DNA of 64,000 bases from Neonectria sp. B-13 (GCA_002682825.1 NOKP01000001.1:4591296-4655295); one strand, 5' to 3'. Positions 1 to 11,262 are shown, counted from the stretch's first letter. Notes: generated from the sequence alone by a model not told the origin. Program-made: numbers and translations.

Positions 1-251
1 TTAGCAGTGCACGAACATCCGTTAGGCGGGGTGTCGGTACGTCCCTGCCTGAATTTCCAGTGACAGGCTGAGATCAGAGCAGCCTGTTGGCCTGAAAACC
101 AAAAACCGACATGGCCCGTGCACGATACCGGCATTGGCCAGAGTGAACTCCGAAGCGCATCTCCGTTGAGTTGGCGACGTCACTTTTTCACCTCAGCACC
201 TCTGCCCAGCAACGCGTTCTCCTTGACATTGGCACTGCGATTTGACCCATC
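1..251. other. 5' flank of the PWI gene
   Basis: No coding region is supported here. The stretch directly precedes the ATG at 252 and presumably holds the promoter and 5' UTR of the PWI/RS gene. No TATA box or repeat stands out. Confidence 0.5.
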
Positions 252-1771
252 ATGGCTACCGGGGTAGATGCACGACTCTTGAAGTCGACAAAGTTCCCTG
301 CCGAGTTCAGCCAGAAGGTCGATATGCAGAAAGTCAACCTCCAGGTCATGAAAAAGTCTGTGGGCCGCCTCCGTCCCTGTCCGTCCCCTTTGTCCTTGCT
401 GACCATTCTGTACAGGTGGATCGCCAGCAAGATATCCGAAATTCTTGGTAACGAAGACGATGTTGTGATTGAGCTCTGTTTCAATCTGATCGAGGGATCG
501 CGATACGTACGTCTACTGCCTATCGCGAAGAAATATTGGGCAAGCTAACCATGCCCTCACAGCCGGACGTCAAGTCCCTGCAGATCCAGCTCACGGGCTT
601 CCTCGACAAAGACACGGCGCCCTTCTGCAAAGACTTATGGAGGCTACTGTTGAGTGCTCAGGGCAGTCCGCAGGGAGTGCCCAAGGAGCTGCTGGAAGCC
701 AAGAAGCTCGAGCTCATGCAAGAAAAGGTACATATCGAGTTACGTCGCCGTCATGATTAATTCACGTCTAACGTTGACCCATTCTAGATGGAAGCGGACC
801 GCGCCGCCGAGGATGCTAGGAATCGACGCGACGAGCTGGACCGTCGAGATCGCGAAGTTGACAATATGAAAGACCGTGATCGCCGAGACCGGGGAGCTGG
901 ACGTGGCGACACCTGGCAGGGGAGACGAGGCGGTCGCGATTTTGAGACCAGAGGGCGAGGTGGTTTCAGAAGGAACGAAAACCGATCTCAATCGCCTCCT
1001 CCCCGATTTCGCGACCAGAGAGATCCGTACGGGCGCGACAGTTACGCCCCACGAGGTCGACGTGGCGGGGGCCGTGATCGTGGTACTCGCCGACTGTCAC
1101 GCAGTCGTTCGGCTTCAGCTTCGGCATCGTCTCGGTCAAACTCGCGTAGTGGTAGTGCGTCCCGCAGTACTGATCGAGCAGACAATCGGACCCACCAGAC
1201 TCGACAGAGGTCACCGGGAGGACGACGAGACCAGCGCAAGAGGTCAAGATCACCTGGTGCAGATGTCTATCGACCACGACAGAACCGCGACGGCAGAGGG
1301 CGTCGATATGCCCCGAACCGTCGATCGCGATCTGCCTCTTCCGAGAAGCGCCCACCTACACCAAAACGAAGAAGATACTCTTCTTCGCGAAGCCGATCAG
1401 TCGATCGCCGCAAACGGCATTCTAGAAGTGTCTCATCGTCGAGATCTAGGGGCTCTTCTAGGTCTCGTAGCCGTAGCCGCAGTGCCTCGCCCAAGCGCCG
1501 GGGCAAGGGTCCAACAGGCGCACGGAGCGATGCTTCAGACGTGGAGGATGATGGCCCTGGGCGGAAGCGGACCAACCCAGATGGACGCGGCCGACGCCCT
1601 TCAAAGAGACGAGAATCTCGCAACGGCCGACGACGGAACAGTTCTTCAGCTTCGTCACTCTCCAGAAACCGGGGCAAGTCAGCTGATATTTCTGAAGATG
1701 AACCTCGCGCCCCACCATCTAAAGCTGACATTGAACCTGTAAGAGACGACGAAGAGGTGGGTAAGGCGTGA
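252..1771 (+). CDS. PWI-domain, RS-rich splicing coactivator (SRRM1-like)
   Basis: Four exons are read: 252-355, 416-506, 563-727 and 788-1771, giving about 447 residues. The first three exons encode a PWI domain (about residues 1-120, with the hallmark W-I pair in KWIASKISEILG and the DDVVIELCFNLIEG helix). PWI domains bind nucleic acid in nuclear splicing factors. The last exon is a long basic Arg/Ser region with many RS and SR dipeptides, as in SRRM1/SRm160, which bridges SR proteins and snRNPs. The frame is continuous across all three introns, which supports them; the first donor is the uncommon GTCTGT. The 3' end is ambiguous: phase-0 donors at 1739 and 1757 could splice to the acceptor ending at 1845 and replace the last residues with STSF. 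Family assignment is secure; the tail is not. Confidence 0.88.
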
Positions 1772-2606
1772 TTATCGCGGACGGAGGGCAGTGGTGTTGT
1801 CGCGGACTGACGAGTGGCGTGACGCTGACCGATACATATCCGCAGAGCACAAGCTTCTGAGGATTGGAGTTGATAGGAGACGACCAGGATGAGGCGCTCT
1901 TCAAAATGGCCCTCCAACAGTCGTGGCTAACTGTTGTCGAAGCGCTCCCCGTTCACAGTGTCCCATGGTTCCTAAACTTCGCTTGGAATACGAAAATTCG
2001 TTTGGGTTTCAGGCAGGAAAAGGTTAAATGCAATCGTAGAATAATGACTGAATATAAAACGAACTAAGAACACCTGAAAATTCCCTTTGGTAGCTAATTG
2101 TTACCTGATGGAAACTGAATCCAGAGCGTAGTCACTAATAGCACGCATGGCATTGAGCGTAGCGGGGACGGCTTAACGCAGGCTTAATGTAGGCTCCTAC
2201 TGTAGAGAGACCCTGGAGGAATTCATACGGGGTGGCAATCATATCTGGTGCTTTTAGGTAAGGAAGACGCCATGACAGAGCTCACTGATATTCATATGAC
2301 GGCTCCTCCGATACCGGCTGTTGCTGTTATTCTGATATGTCTCTCTGCCAAATTGGGGTTGAGGGTGTCTAGTCTGCCTTGTAAGCGGTCGGCGCGCTCT
2401 ATGGATTTGTACCTAATCCGATGTTGCGATTAAGCGCACTGACGCGGGTCAACTGCACCCCGCGATTCCGATGCGCGCAGCCGACTTTTGAATTCGCATC
2501 CAACAATCCAACAACTTCGAGATTTCAAATCGCCAGCCAACGACCTCGACCGTCGCCGAACGAATCTGCTTGCCAGAACAAAACACGAACTCCAGAGATA
2601 AGGTGC
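1772..2606. other. Intergenic, with 3' UTR and Eaf6 promoter
   Basis: No supported gene. It holds the 3' end of the PWI transcript (including a possible alternative last exon near 1846-1860) and the upstream region of the Eaf6 gene. Its short open frames show no domain. Confidence 0.4.
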
Positions 2607-3205
2607 ATGGCAGAAAGCAAGCAAGGAAACGCCGGTGGTTCTGGGGCGGGACAACCAACCATGTCCGAGTACAAGAAGGCGCAAGCCCGGGTGCGAGAGC
2701 TGGTCGAGAAGCGCAGGCTCTTGGAGAGGCGTCTGACTCAGGTGGAGGATGGCATCGCGCAGAAGGAGTCGGCGTATCTTGAGAGCACGCCGGCCGGGAA
2801 CATCATCACAGGCTTCGACAACTATATGAAGGGGACGAGCGGTGCGGCTGCCCAGCGACGGAAGACGGGGACGACGGAGCAGAATCGGGTTTTCTCGCGG
2901 TCTTCAATCTCGTACCGACCGAACAACCTGGTAAGGACCGCGACTGGCTGACATAAGGGAAGAAAAGGACGCTGACCAGTTTCCTCACATAGGAAGGTAT
3001 TGCGCCGGGCTCAGGAGGCTCGACGCCCGCTTCCCACGCCACACCATCATCAGCGGCCTTTCGAGACGTCGGATCGAACCACGCAACGCCCACGTCGGTG
3101 ACGAGCAAGAACGCGAACAAGTTGAAGAAGAAGGACGTCGAGGACAGCGAGAACGACACGCAGACGAGCAAGAAGCGGACCAACTTTGGTGCGCAGCGAA
3201 AGTAG
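2607..3205 (+). CDS. EAF6: Histone acetyltransferase subunit Eaf6
   Basis: Two exons, 2607-2930 and 2993-3205, give 178 residues. The N-terminal half is a coiled coil (YKKAQARVRELVEKRRLLERR, then LTQVEDGIAQKESAYLEST), followed by the conserved GNIITGFDNYMKG segment that marks the Eaf6/MEAF6 family. Eaf6 is a small nuclear subunit shared by NuA4- and NuA3-type histone acetyltransferases. The C-terminus is disordered and ends in a Lys-rich tail that could serve in nuclear import. I chose the ATG at 2607 because the frame upstream of it, open from 2421, looks like leader and lacks the family pattern. The intron is phase 0 (GTAAGG..CATAG). The start is likely but not proven. Confidence 0.87.
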
Positions 3206-3950
3206 AGGGCTGAGGTCTGGCTGAGGTCTGATTGAGGACAAAGACATTTGATGTTAGGAGGGATGGATGGATGGATTTGACTTGGGGCGTTTTAGGACAA
3301 GATGGAAAGCATTATCACTCGGCTTAGGAGAGGAATGCGTGGCGTTTACAAAGATCGTTGACATTCACAATGAAGAGGACTGACTTTCTGGCACGTGCAA
3401 TTGTTGTTGCAGTATTTCAAGGAGTGTATGAGTGTATGAAGGAGCTTGGAGGGGTGACTGGGCACTAGACGGACGTGGCTGAATTGCGGAAACAGTTGAC
3501 AGCTTCCACGGGAAGCAGCAGAGGCAGACAGACAGACGAGGATACTTTGATTCATCAACTAAACTAATCGATTGATATATAATTGGCGAAAAGTTTGTAT
3601 GAGGGAGGTAGATTGACTGGGTGATTCGCAGATTCCATCTATCTACCTTCTAAGCATGGCAGCTCGGTAAGTGAATCCACAATGCTATTGGGGTCATGAT
3701 GGCGCTAGCAGCAGTGACCAGGGAGAGGAGCACTCCGTAAGAGGAAATGGAACAGAAGGACTGGGATCTTTTGCAGGATGATAATGTGACTTGGTGCGTG
3801 GTATGGGTGTTGTTGCCGGCCCTTTTGAACGGGGCAGGTCGAGCTGGGCTGATGTGGATGATACGGATCACGGCCCCATGTGGGGTATGATGTATGCATA
3901 CATGAAGCACTGAGGGATGGTCTGCCTACCTACCTACCTACCTACCGTCA

Positions 3951-4003
3951 CTGGACCTGGACCTGGACCTGGAATTGGAACTGGAACTGGAACTGGAACT
4001 GGA
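3951..4003. repeat. Hexanucleotide tandem repeat (CTGGAC/CTGGAA)n
   Basis: About nine copies of a 6-bp unit are seen. The first copies read CTGGAC and the later ones CTGGAA, so the array is two homogenised blocks. A TACC array lies immediately before it. It is non-coding as far as I can tell. Confidence 0.85.
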
Positions 4004-4294
4004 GCGTTACAGCGGCACTGAAGTATGACGGCTGTACGACGATGTCAAGTACCTACCTAGGTTTCGTGGGCAGATGTGGGGTTGGTACTAGAAGCCGGCG
4101 TGGTTGGTGGTTGGATCGGATGCGGAGAGAGGAGAGAGGAGGAGGAGAAGAGGAGAAGAAGAAAGGCAGGGATCGCGACTCATCAAGCTCCGTCCGCGCC
4201 CATCTCTCTACCTACCTGCCTTTACCTACTTACCTTTACATTCCTCCTCTTCCTCCTCCTCCTCCTCCTCTCCCTCTCGTCTCAAATTAATCAC

Positions 4295-4323
4295 CCTTCC
4301 TTCCTTCCTTCCTTCCTTCCTTC
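4295..4323. repeat. TTCC tetranucleotide tract in the leader of the S9 peptidase gene
   Basis: About seven TTCC units, preceded by a CCT tract (about 4245-4272), lie 75-100 bases upstream of the ATG at 4396. Probably the core-promoter pyrimidine tract or 5' UTR. Confidence 0.7.
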
Positions 4324-4395
4324 TCTCACTCACTACGAACACATCCCCCAATTCGCCTCCCTCTTTAACCCTCCCACCCCCCATCCGTCCCTCTC

Positions 4396-6892
4396 ATGAT
4401 GACGATTCAAGCTGCCCGGTTCACGCCAGAGGTGCTGATTTCGGCCCCGCGCCGCTCCGCCGGCGTCCCCAACTCCACCGGCGAGCTGGCCCTCTACACG
4501 GTTCGTTCTTGCTATGCACCCACTCAATTGATTCCCCCCCTTCCCTTTAATTCTCTTGCACTGCCGCCATCCATCCATCTTGCGTGAGAAAGAGCAATGT
4601 CTAACTGAGTGGTTGCATTCATCTTGCTACAGGTCTCGACTTACTCCTTCGAGACCCACTCCAAGTCCTCCCAGATCCGCGTCCTCAACATCAACGACGG
4701 CTCTTCCCACCTCGTCTCTGAGGATGCCGGTGCCGCCGAGCCCATTTGGATCAGCGAGACCGAGGTCGCCTTCATCAAGACTGGGGACAATGGCTGCTCC
4801 ATGCTCCTTTCCCAGCATGTCTTTGACAAGTCATCCGAGTATGTTCATTAGCGTCACTCATTCTTAGTCGTCTCATCGTAACATGCTGACTCTATAAGAC
4901 CGCACATGATCCACTGTTTCGCCGGAAGTATCTCCAACCCCAAGGCAAAGACACTTTCCAAGGGCGAAGTCGCCTTTGTCTGCTCCGCCTTGACCACGCC
5001 CGAAGGAGACATGTACTGGCCAGCCGCCGAGCCCAAGTCACACACATCCGCCAAGATCTACACTGGCCTCTTCGTTCGCCACTGGGATGCGTGGAACTCT
5101 GCCAACCAGAACTCGCTGTGGTACGGCTTGATTGCGAAGCGAGACGGCAAATGGGCCTTCGAACACCCGGGTCTTACCAACCTCCTCCGCGGCACCCGTC
5201 TGAGCAGTCCCGTTGCGCCCTTCGGTGGTTCTGGGGACTTTGACATTTCCGACTCGGCAATCGTCTTCATATCCAAGGACCCGGACCTGAACCCTGCCAG
5301 ACACACCAAGACCGACCTCTACTACGTGCCCGTCAAGTCGTGGACCGAGAAGCCCTCCGCTGCCCAGCTCGTCAAGACTGGTCATCTGAGGGGCTACAGT
5401 CTCTCGCCCGCCTTTTCCAGCGATGGACGGCAGATTGTCTTTGCGAGGATGAAAAACGAGAAATATGAATCCGACAAGACGAGGTTGTTGCTCCTCCCTG
5501 ATGTTACCGACTTGAGCAACGTGCAAGAGTTCTACGAGACCGAGGATGGCGAGGGCGGCTGGGATTTGCGACCAGACTGGGCTGTGTGGGGCAAGGACGA
5601 CAAGGTGCTGTACGTGGCGGCAGAGCGCCACGGAAGAATGGTCCTCTGGAAGCTCCCTGCTTCGCCCTCGAAGGCCGTACATCTCCCCCAGGCTATTCAT
5701 GAGGACGGCTGTGTTATTGAAGCGCGAACACTGGGGAAGAGCAACGAGCTTCTGGTCAGCTCCAAATCCCGCATCGAGAGCTCCAGCTATTCCGTCCTCG
5801 ACCCTGAAACGGGTTCCATCAAGGAGATATCGACTAGCTCCAAGCACGGCAAGTCCTTTGGCCTTTCGAAAGCGCAATGCTCGGAAATCTGGTACCCGGG
5901 GTCAGAGGGATACAACAATCACGCCCTGGTCATGACACCATCCAACTTCGACTCATCCAAGAAGTATCCGTTGGCCTTCTTGATTCACGGGGGTCCGCAG
6001 TCGGCGTGGACAGATGACTGGAGCACTCGGTGGAACCCGGCCATCTTTGCCGAGCAGGGATACGTCGTCGTGTGTCCCAACCCGATCGGCAGCACGGGAT
6101 ACGGACAGGCTCATACCGATGCGATTGCGGAGAACTGGGGAGGCGGCCCTTACGAGGATCTGGTCAAGTGCTTCGAGTACCTTGAGAACGAGGTCAAGTA
6201 CGTGGACACGGACAGAGCGGTGGCCTTGGGGGCATCATACGGCGGCTACATGATCAGTAAGTTGCAAGAACAACAGAAAAAGCCAACAGCGATGTGATTG
6301 CACCTGAATACTAATTATTCTGCAGACTGGATTCAGGGGAATGGGTTGGGACGCAAGTTCAAGGCCCTGGTCTGCCACGACGGCGTCTTCTCCACGCAGA
6401 ATCAATGGGCGACCGAGGAGCTGTTCTTCCCGGAGCATGACTTTGGCGGCACGCTCTGGGACAACCGCGCGGGGTACGAGAAGTGGGATCCGTCGAGGCA
6501 CACGGGTGAATGGGCCACTCCGCAACTGGTAAGTCGAGACTGGATCAAACTCGTACGCTTTTCCCTGCTCACATAACAATACCTAGGTCATCCACAATGA
6601 GCTGGACTACCGCCTTCCCATTTCGGAGGGCCTTTCGATGTTCAATGTCCTACAGGCCCGGGGAGTCCCCAGCAAGTTCGTCATGTTCCCCGACGAGAAC
6701 CATGTAAGTCATGCTGAGCATCTCCGACCTGAAGACCTGCGTTCTTGGTGTGCTGACACAATTCAACAGTGGGTCTTGAAGCCGGAGAACTCACTGGTTT
6801 GGCACAGAGAAGTGCTGGATTGGATCAACAAGTATAGTGGCATTTCTGACGAGGCGAGGTTGGAGTCGCGAACGGGCATGCTTACTGTGTAA
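4396..6892 (+). CDS. Dipeptidyl-peptidase 5-type S9 serine peptidase
   Basis: Six exons: 4396-4500, 4633-4838, 4899-6256, 6326-6528, 6587-6703 and 6770-6892, giving 703 residues. The first two thirds form the beta-propeller typical of prolyl-oligopeptidase (S9) enzymes. The C-terminal alpha/beta hydrolase carries the catalytic triad: Ser550 in GASYGGYM, Asp631 in HNELDYRLP and His663 in FPDENHW. The oxyanion-side HGGPQSAW motif is also present. This pattern fits the S9C dipeptidyl-peptidase 5 / acylaminoacyl-peptidase group, which removes N-terminal dipeptides from short peptides. Unlike the secreted Aspergillus DppV there is no signal peptide, so an intracellular enzyme is inferred. All intron phases agree, and three introns interrupt the hydrolase domain close to catalytic residues. 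Substrate is not visible from sequence. Confidence 0.92.
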
Positions 6893-7493
6893 GTTGGCGT
6901 TGTGGTTGAGGAGGGAGGGAGAGAGCTTGTACGATTCTTAGGGCGCATGATTATGTATGGAGGGAGACTGAGGAAATTGTAATAAGAAATACGAATAATG
7001 GTATTGAGGGGTTTAGTCTGAAGAACAGTTAATCACTGTGGATTTTGTGATGCTGCAGTGCTAGGATTGACCTCGAGATGCAATTAGGAGAGAGAGCTTC
7101 AAAGTGGGTGGAAGCTTCAAGGCAGGTGGGAGCTTTAAGTGGGAGGCACAAAGTGTGGAGACGAGACTCCACACTGTGCCCACCTGGACGAGGCTGAACC
7201 AAGCTCCAAATGCTGATGAGAGAGTCTCTCTCACACGATCCAACCTTGCGACACCAACATTTTCCTTTCCAGCATCCCACTTCCCCCCCCAGCACCAGAC
7301 AACTCAGCGCTCGGGGCGGACACGCGCTGTGAGACCTTTACCATCTCCAGCCGATGACGTCCCAGCCAGCGCGACACCGTCGCTTCGAGTAGAAACCACC
7401 ACGCTCTCTCTCTGCCTCGCTCGCGCCCAACGCCCGCTCCAAAAACAGCTTCCCAACTCGCAAATCGCAATCCCCAACACAGCTTCGCCCACC
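6893..7493. other. Intergenic region with an 18-bp repeat trio and a hairpin
   Basis: Upstream region of the TAF3-like gene. Three imperfect 18-bp units start at 7095, 7113 and 7131, and a long inverted repeat spans 7139-7183. A frame open from 7104 continues into the TAF3-like ORF, but its leader part has no recognisable sequence, so I treat it as 5' UTR. Confidence 0.5.
7139..7183. repeat. Inverted repeat / hairpin upstream of the TAF3-like gene
   Basis: A perfect 9-bp stem (AGTGTGGAG at 7152-7160 with CTCCACACT at 7167-7175) around a 6-nt loop. It extends outward through GGCAC/GTGCC with a small bulge. It is adjacent to three 18-bp imperfect tandem units (7095-7148). Confidence 0.6.
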
Positions 7494-8248
7494 ATGACCA
7501 CGCCGCCCTCCCTCTTCCACGCGCTGCTGCGCCCGTCGATCCTCCAGGTCCTGCGCGCCACGGGCTACCATTCTACGCGGCCGGCGGTGCTCGATTCCCT
7601 CACCGACCTCGCCGCGCGTTACCTGTCGCTGCTGTGCCAGGCCACGGCCGACCACGCCGCGCACAACCAGGGCAACAGCGCCGACTTCACCCTCGTCGAC
7701 ATCCGCATGGCGCTGCAGGACGTCGGCGCCCTGCTGCCCGAGCGCGTCGCCGCCGAGCAGGAATGGCGCGGCGAGGAGGACACCCGCGGCGTCGAGGAGT
7801 TTATCAGGTGGTTTGCCGGCCAGCGCATGAAGGAGATGATGGAGTTTGGCAACGGGGACGGAGAGTCGGATGCGACGGATTACCTGAATGGTGCGGTTTC
7901 TTCCCAGGGGAAAGCAATGCAGACCAAGAGAGAGAACCAAGACTCGCTAACACTTTGCTCCTAGCCCTTAAGAAAAAGCACAGCAAAACCGGCGAAGACG
8001 CAAAATACCACGGCACCATCCTCGGCCGTGGACACGACGCCGGCGAAGTCCAGGTCGAAGGCGGCCCAGACACGACCATCGCCGACTGGATATCCAAACG
8101 AACCGTAACACCCCAGGAGCAAGACCAGCAGCAGCCGGAGCAGACGGCGCCCCAGCAGAACGGCCACATTAGCGATGATGACGACGACTCAGGCCTAAGC
8201 TCCGTGGGCGACCGCCTAGACGGGCACGAGGAGATGGACATGTCGTAG
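7494..8248 (+). CDS. Bromodomain-associated histone-fold protein (TAF3-like)
   Basis: Two exons, 7494-7890 and 7965-8248, give 226 residues. Residues about 5-85 (LFHALLRPSILQVLRATGYH through DIRMALQDVGALLPE) form a histone fold of the bromodomain-associated (BTP) type found in TAF3 and TAF8 of TFIID. It would heterodimerise with another histone-fold TAF. The C-terminal half has low complexity, with a Q/E-rich stretch and an acidic DDDDD run. There is no PHD finger, as in fungal TAF3 homologues. The intron joins phase 1 across GAATG/CCCTTAAG. The ATG at 7494 sits in a good context (CACCATGA) and begins directly before the fold. A TFIID role is inferred from the domain only. Confidence 0.82.
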
Positions 8249-8775
8249 GAGCCTGTCCATGCACCGCGGGATGCCCCAATGGTACCTGGCGTCACCATGA
8301 GGAAGCGCTGTAGTTGGCGTCTTCCACGAGGATTAAGGAGAGGAAAAGGGAATGTGTTTTGATTCTTTTGCATAGCGCCGGAGTTTCGGACGGGACGGAT
8401 GGAAAAGACGGGACTTTGGGCTGAAGGGACGTCCTGCCTACGGGTCGCGATAGGATTCTCTGCTTCTAGCCACAACTGCCGTCGACGGTATCTGCAAAAT
8501 ATGTCTATCTAATACCTATCACGTTTATGCTCACCCGGACGCCTGAGACTCGCTTGATGAATGACACGTGAAGGCGCTGGATCTTCAGATTGATTCGTAC
8601 TGACTGAGCCAGGTGTGTTTTCCTATTATACATACATGCCCACGGCCTCCGTGGTGTATAGTGTACATTTTGCAACGGGGTTGAACAACCCCCCCCCTGT
8701 CGCTATCTACATGTCCGCATATTTTAGAGATGGGTATTCGTATACCGTACATGTATTCGTAGATCCCCCAAGCAA
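8249..8775. other. Convergent 3' region
   Basis: Lies between the 3' ends of the TAF3-like gene (+) and the PPR gene (-). It contains a C9 run near 8689 and no supported gene. Confidence 0.5.
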
Positions 8776-11262
8776 TCATCGCTTTTTCGCCGCCTTTTTC
8801 AATAAATCGTACACGCCCATCTGGGTAGCCGCCTCGCGGAACGCCTTCCTCTTAGCCGACTCATCGCCGTCCTCGGGCCAGTAGTGCCTCTGGAGGTACT
8901 CGAAGAGGGCCTCGCCACGGCGCTGGCCCTCGAGCTTGGCAGTGTCGCCGTCGGCGGCGGCGACGAGGGCGCGGTCGAGGTTGCGCTTGGCGAACACCAG
9001 GCGGTTGCGGTGGCCGGTGGTGTCCCAGGAGAGCTTGGTGGTGCCCAGGACCATCTCGAGGACGAGCGTCTCGGGGGGCAGGAAGCGGAAGAGGTCACGG
9101 AGGGCGGTCAGGGCGACGATGAGGCCGGCGGGGTCCTTGATGCGGCGGAAGGTGTGGAGCATCTTGCGGGCGAGCTGGCCGTCCATGCCGTCGGGGACGA
9201 AGACGTGCCTGAACTTGACCGTCTCCGCGAAGAGGGCGCGCGTGGCCCGGGCCTCGGCGGGGAGGGCGTCTTCGGCGACCGAGTGTAGCCGGTTGATGCC
9301 CAGCGTCTTCCACAGAGCGCTGAAGGTGTAGGGGTCGGGGCTGACGCCCTGCTCGGTGACGAGGGAGTGGTAGAGCTCGAGGGCCTCCTTGGCCTGGTCG
9401 GCCTGGAGGTATGATTCGAGGAGCTGGTTGATCATGAAGGCATCTGGGCTGATTTCAGCGTCGCGGAACGCCTGCCACAGCGCCTGGAGCCGGTCGTGAA
9501 GGCCTCGCATGCGGTAGTTCTCAGCAAGGAGGGAGAAGGTCTCAAGCGTGGCTCTGGGCAGCGGCGCCGGGGCGGACTCGGAGACGGGCTTGGCTTTCTT
9601 GCCCTTACCCTCGTCTCGCCTGGCCTCGACGAAGCTGATGCGAGACTCTATCATGCCCCAGGCCATCTCGTCAGCCCTCTCAAGGTCGTCCACGCCGCCC
9701 GACCGTTGCCAGGCGCCGATCAGGCCGTTGAGGTGGATCGGGGCAGCGTCGACGCCCTTCTTCCGCATGAACTCGACGACGCGGAGGGCGCCGTCCAGGT
9801 CGCCGGCGCCGATGAGCCGCTTGAGCCATTTGCCAAAGAAGAACTTGTTTGCGACGACCGATGGCAGGTACGTGTGCCTCTTCAAGTCGATCTTCCCGTC
9901 GCTCATCATGTCGACAAAGGCAAAGAGGGCGTTTTCGGTTTGGTTAGTCGCCAGGAAGTAGGATATCACCTGGTCGTAATCCGTGATTTTCATGTCTTGT
10001 CCAAGACGCTCTCGCAGTTGGCGGTAGACGGTCCAGGCTCTTTCCTGGCCCTCCTCCGTACCGAGCTCCGAGCACGTCCGGATCAGAGGCATGAGGATGC
10101 GAGGATCTGTCTGCCTCTCTAGGAGCTTGTTGACGGCCCTCTGCGCCTGTTCCAAATCTCCCTCGCGACAGTACATCCGCACACCAAGTTCCCAAAAGTC
10201 CTGGAAAGTCTCTGCGTTTTCATCGCCGAGGGTGCTCATACATCGCTTCCAGCTCTCGATGGCCTTGGCCTCCCAGCCATCCACGAACATAGCTTCAACG
10301 GTCAACAGCTGCTGAACAGGGTTCAAGACAACCTTGGCTTCGCTCATGTCCCGTGCCAGCAGCGCAATGTGCGATAGCCGATGGATGTTGACCGACTCAT
10401 CCGCGGAGAACACCTTCCACAGGAAGTCCCAGACTTCGAGGGGAACGTGGTTCCATCCATGTGCGAGAGACAGCCTCGCCGCATGGTAGGCCTTGTACAC
10501 ACCCTGGACGCTCTTCTTCGTGAGCTTCGGATCACGGCGCAGCTCTCGTGAGATACGGGCTAGTATTGAGTTGAGCCTCGTGATCTTCCTCCGTTGGTTG
10601 ATTGTCCACGGCTTCTCTGGAACCTGGGGTAGAGTCACTCGCGAGCCTAGGGACCCCATCTCAGGCAAACCCGGAATCTCCATATCAAGGTCATCCAGCA
10701 TTTCCATGGGCAATTCGGCACCCGTCTTGTCGATTTCCGCGTCGATTGCCGCCGTGTATGCGTCCATCCTGGCCACCATCCTTTCTAGATCGTCCGCCGT
10801 CTTCATCTTGTCCCAGTCGCCGCCCATTTCACCGACCACCTCGTCAAAGGCATCCTTCTCCTCCTGGCCACCGAGCTCGTCCTTTATCCCGAGGAAGACA
10901 TCCTTGAGCTCTGACGCATCGAGTCGGTTGAGCGAGTCGCCAAAGGCCTCCTCGCTCGAGAGCTCGGTTCTCTGGTTGCTGCTCTGCTCAAAGTATCGGA
11001 CTGAAAAGGACTTGGCTTCCTCCTTCTTGGGGTTTCGCAGGGACCGAATGCGGTCAAGGTACTGCTTCAATTCCAGCTTGCTCGGCTTTCGTGCGATGGC
11101 ATCGTCGTCGGGTCGTCGTGCGGCGGTGGCTTTGGAGGCCGGGGAGCTGTAAGCGGCCGTCCATTGGAGCTGTGGTGGTCGTTGCCGAATCGCAAGTCGA
11201 CACGACCGACAGACGGTGTCGTTTCGACATCGTAAGTCGAGCAATAGCGGCCGGCCCGGCAT
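8776..11262 (-). CDS. Mitochondrial pentatricopeptide-repeat (PPR) protein
   Basis: One uninterrupted exon of 828 residues. The first ATG is at 11262; the GTG two codons upstream is not a likely start. The N-terminus is rich in Arg, Ser and Ala and nearly free of acidic residues (MPGRPLLLDLRCRND, then CRLAIRQRPPQ), which suggests a mitochondrial targeting peptide. After an acidic linker (about residues 100-220), helical repeats run to the end, with PPR-like units such as DYDQVISYFLATNQTENALF and DAFMINQLLESYLQADQAKE. Fungal PPR proteins of this length act in processing, stability or translation of mitochondrial RNAs. I cannot say which transcript is the target. It is transcribed divergently from RCL1 across about 300 bp. 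Confidence 0.85.
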   Translation of the reverse strand: MPGRPLLLDLRCRNDTVCRSCRLAIRQRPPQLQWTAAYSSPASKATAARRPDDDAIARKPSKLELKQYLDRIRSLRNPKKEEAKSFSVRYFEQSSNQRTELSSEEAFGDSLNRLDASELKDVFLGIKDELGGQEEKDAFDEVVGEMGGDWDKMKTADDLERMVARMDAYTAAIDAEIDKTGAELPMEMLDDLDMEIPGLPEMGSLGSRVTLPQVPEKPWTINQRRKITRLNSILARISRELRRDPKLTKKSVQGVYKAYHAARLSLAHGWNHVPLEVWDFLWKVFSADESVNIHRLSHIALLARDMSEAKVVLNPVQQLLTVEAMFVDGWEAKAIESWKRCMSTLGDENAETFQDFWELGVRMYCREGDLEQAQRAVNKLLERQTDPRILMPLIRTCSELGTEEGQERAWTVYRQLRERLGQDMKITDYDQVISYFLATNQTENALFAFVDMMSDGKIDLKRHTYLPSVVANKFFFGKWLKRLIGAGDLDGALRVVEFMRKKGVDAAPIHLNGLIGAWQRSGGVDDLERADEMAWGMIESRISFVEARRDEGKGKKAKPVSESAPAPLPRATLETFSLLAENYRMRGLHDRLQALWQAFRDAEISPDAFMINQLLESYLQADQAKEALELYHSLVTEQGVSPDPYTFSALWKTLGINRLHSVAEDALPAEARATRALFAETVKFRHVFVPDGMDGQLARKMLHTFRRIKDPAGLIVALTALRDLFRFLPPETLVLEMVLGTTKLSWDTTGHRNRLVFAKRNLDRALVAAADGDTAKLEGQRRGEALFEYLQRHYWPEDGDESAKRKAFREAATQMGVYDLLKKAAKKR

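Larger units (their letters stand above)
3206..4395. other. 1.2-kb intergenic region with simple repeats and a pyrimidine-rich leader
   Basis: No gene is supported. It contains a TACC tetranucleotide array (about 3926-3946), a hexanucleotide minisatellite (3951-4003), and CCT and TTCC tracts (about 4245-4325) just upstream of the peptidase ATG at 4396. Long CT tracts near the transcription start are common in fungal promoters. Open frames across it are repeat-driven. Confidence 0.5.

Noticed and set aside
876..1742. 288-codon frame overlapping the RS domain of the SRRM1-like gene
   Set aside because: It is a shadow of the Arg/Ser-rich coding frame, which keeps other frames open.
3926..3946. 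CRISPR-like or mobile-element repeat
   Set aside because: It is a simple TACC microsatellite with no spacers; CRISPR arrays are not expected in fungal nuclear DNA.
5038..5877. 279-codon minus-strand frame inside the S9 peptidase gene
   Set aside because: Antisense shadow of a long GC-rich exon; no domain.
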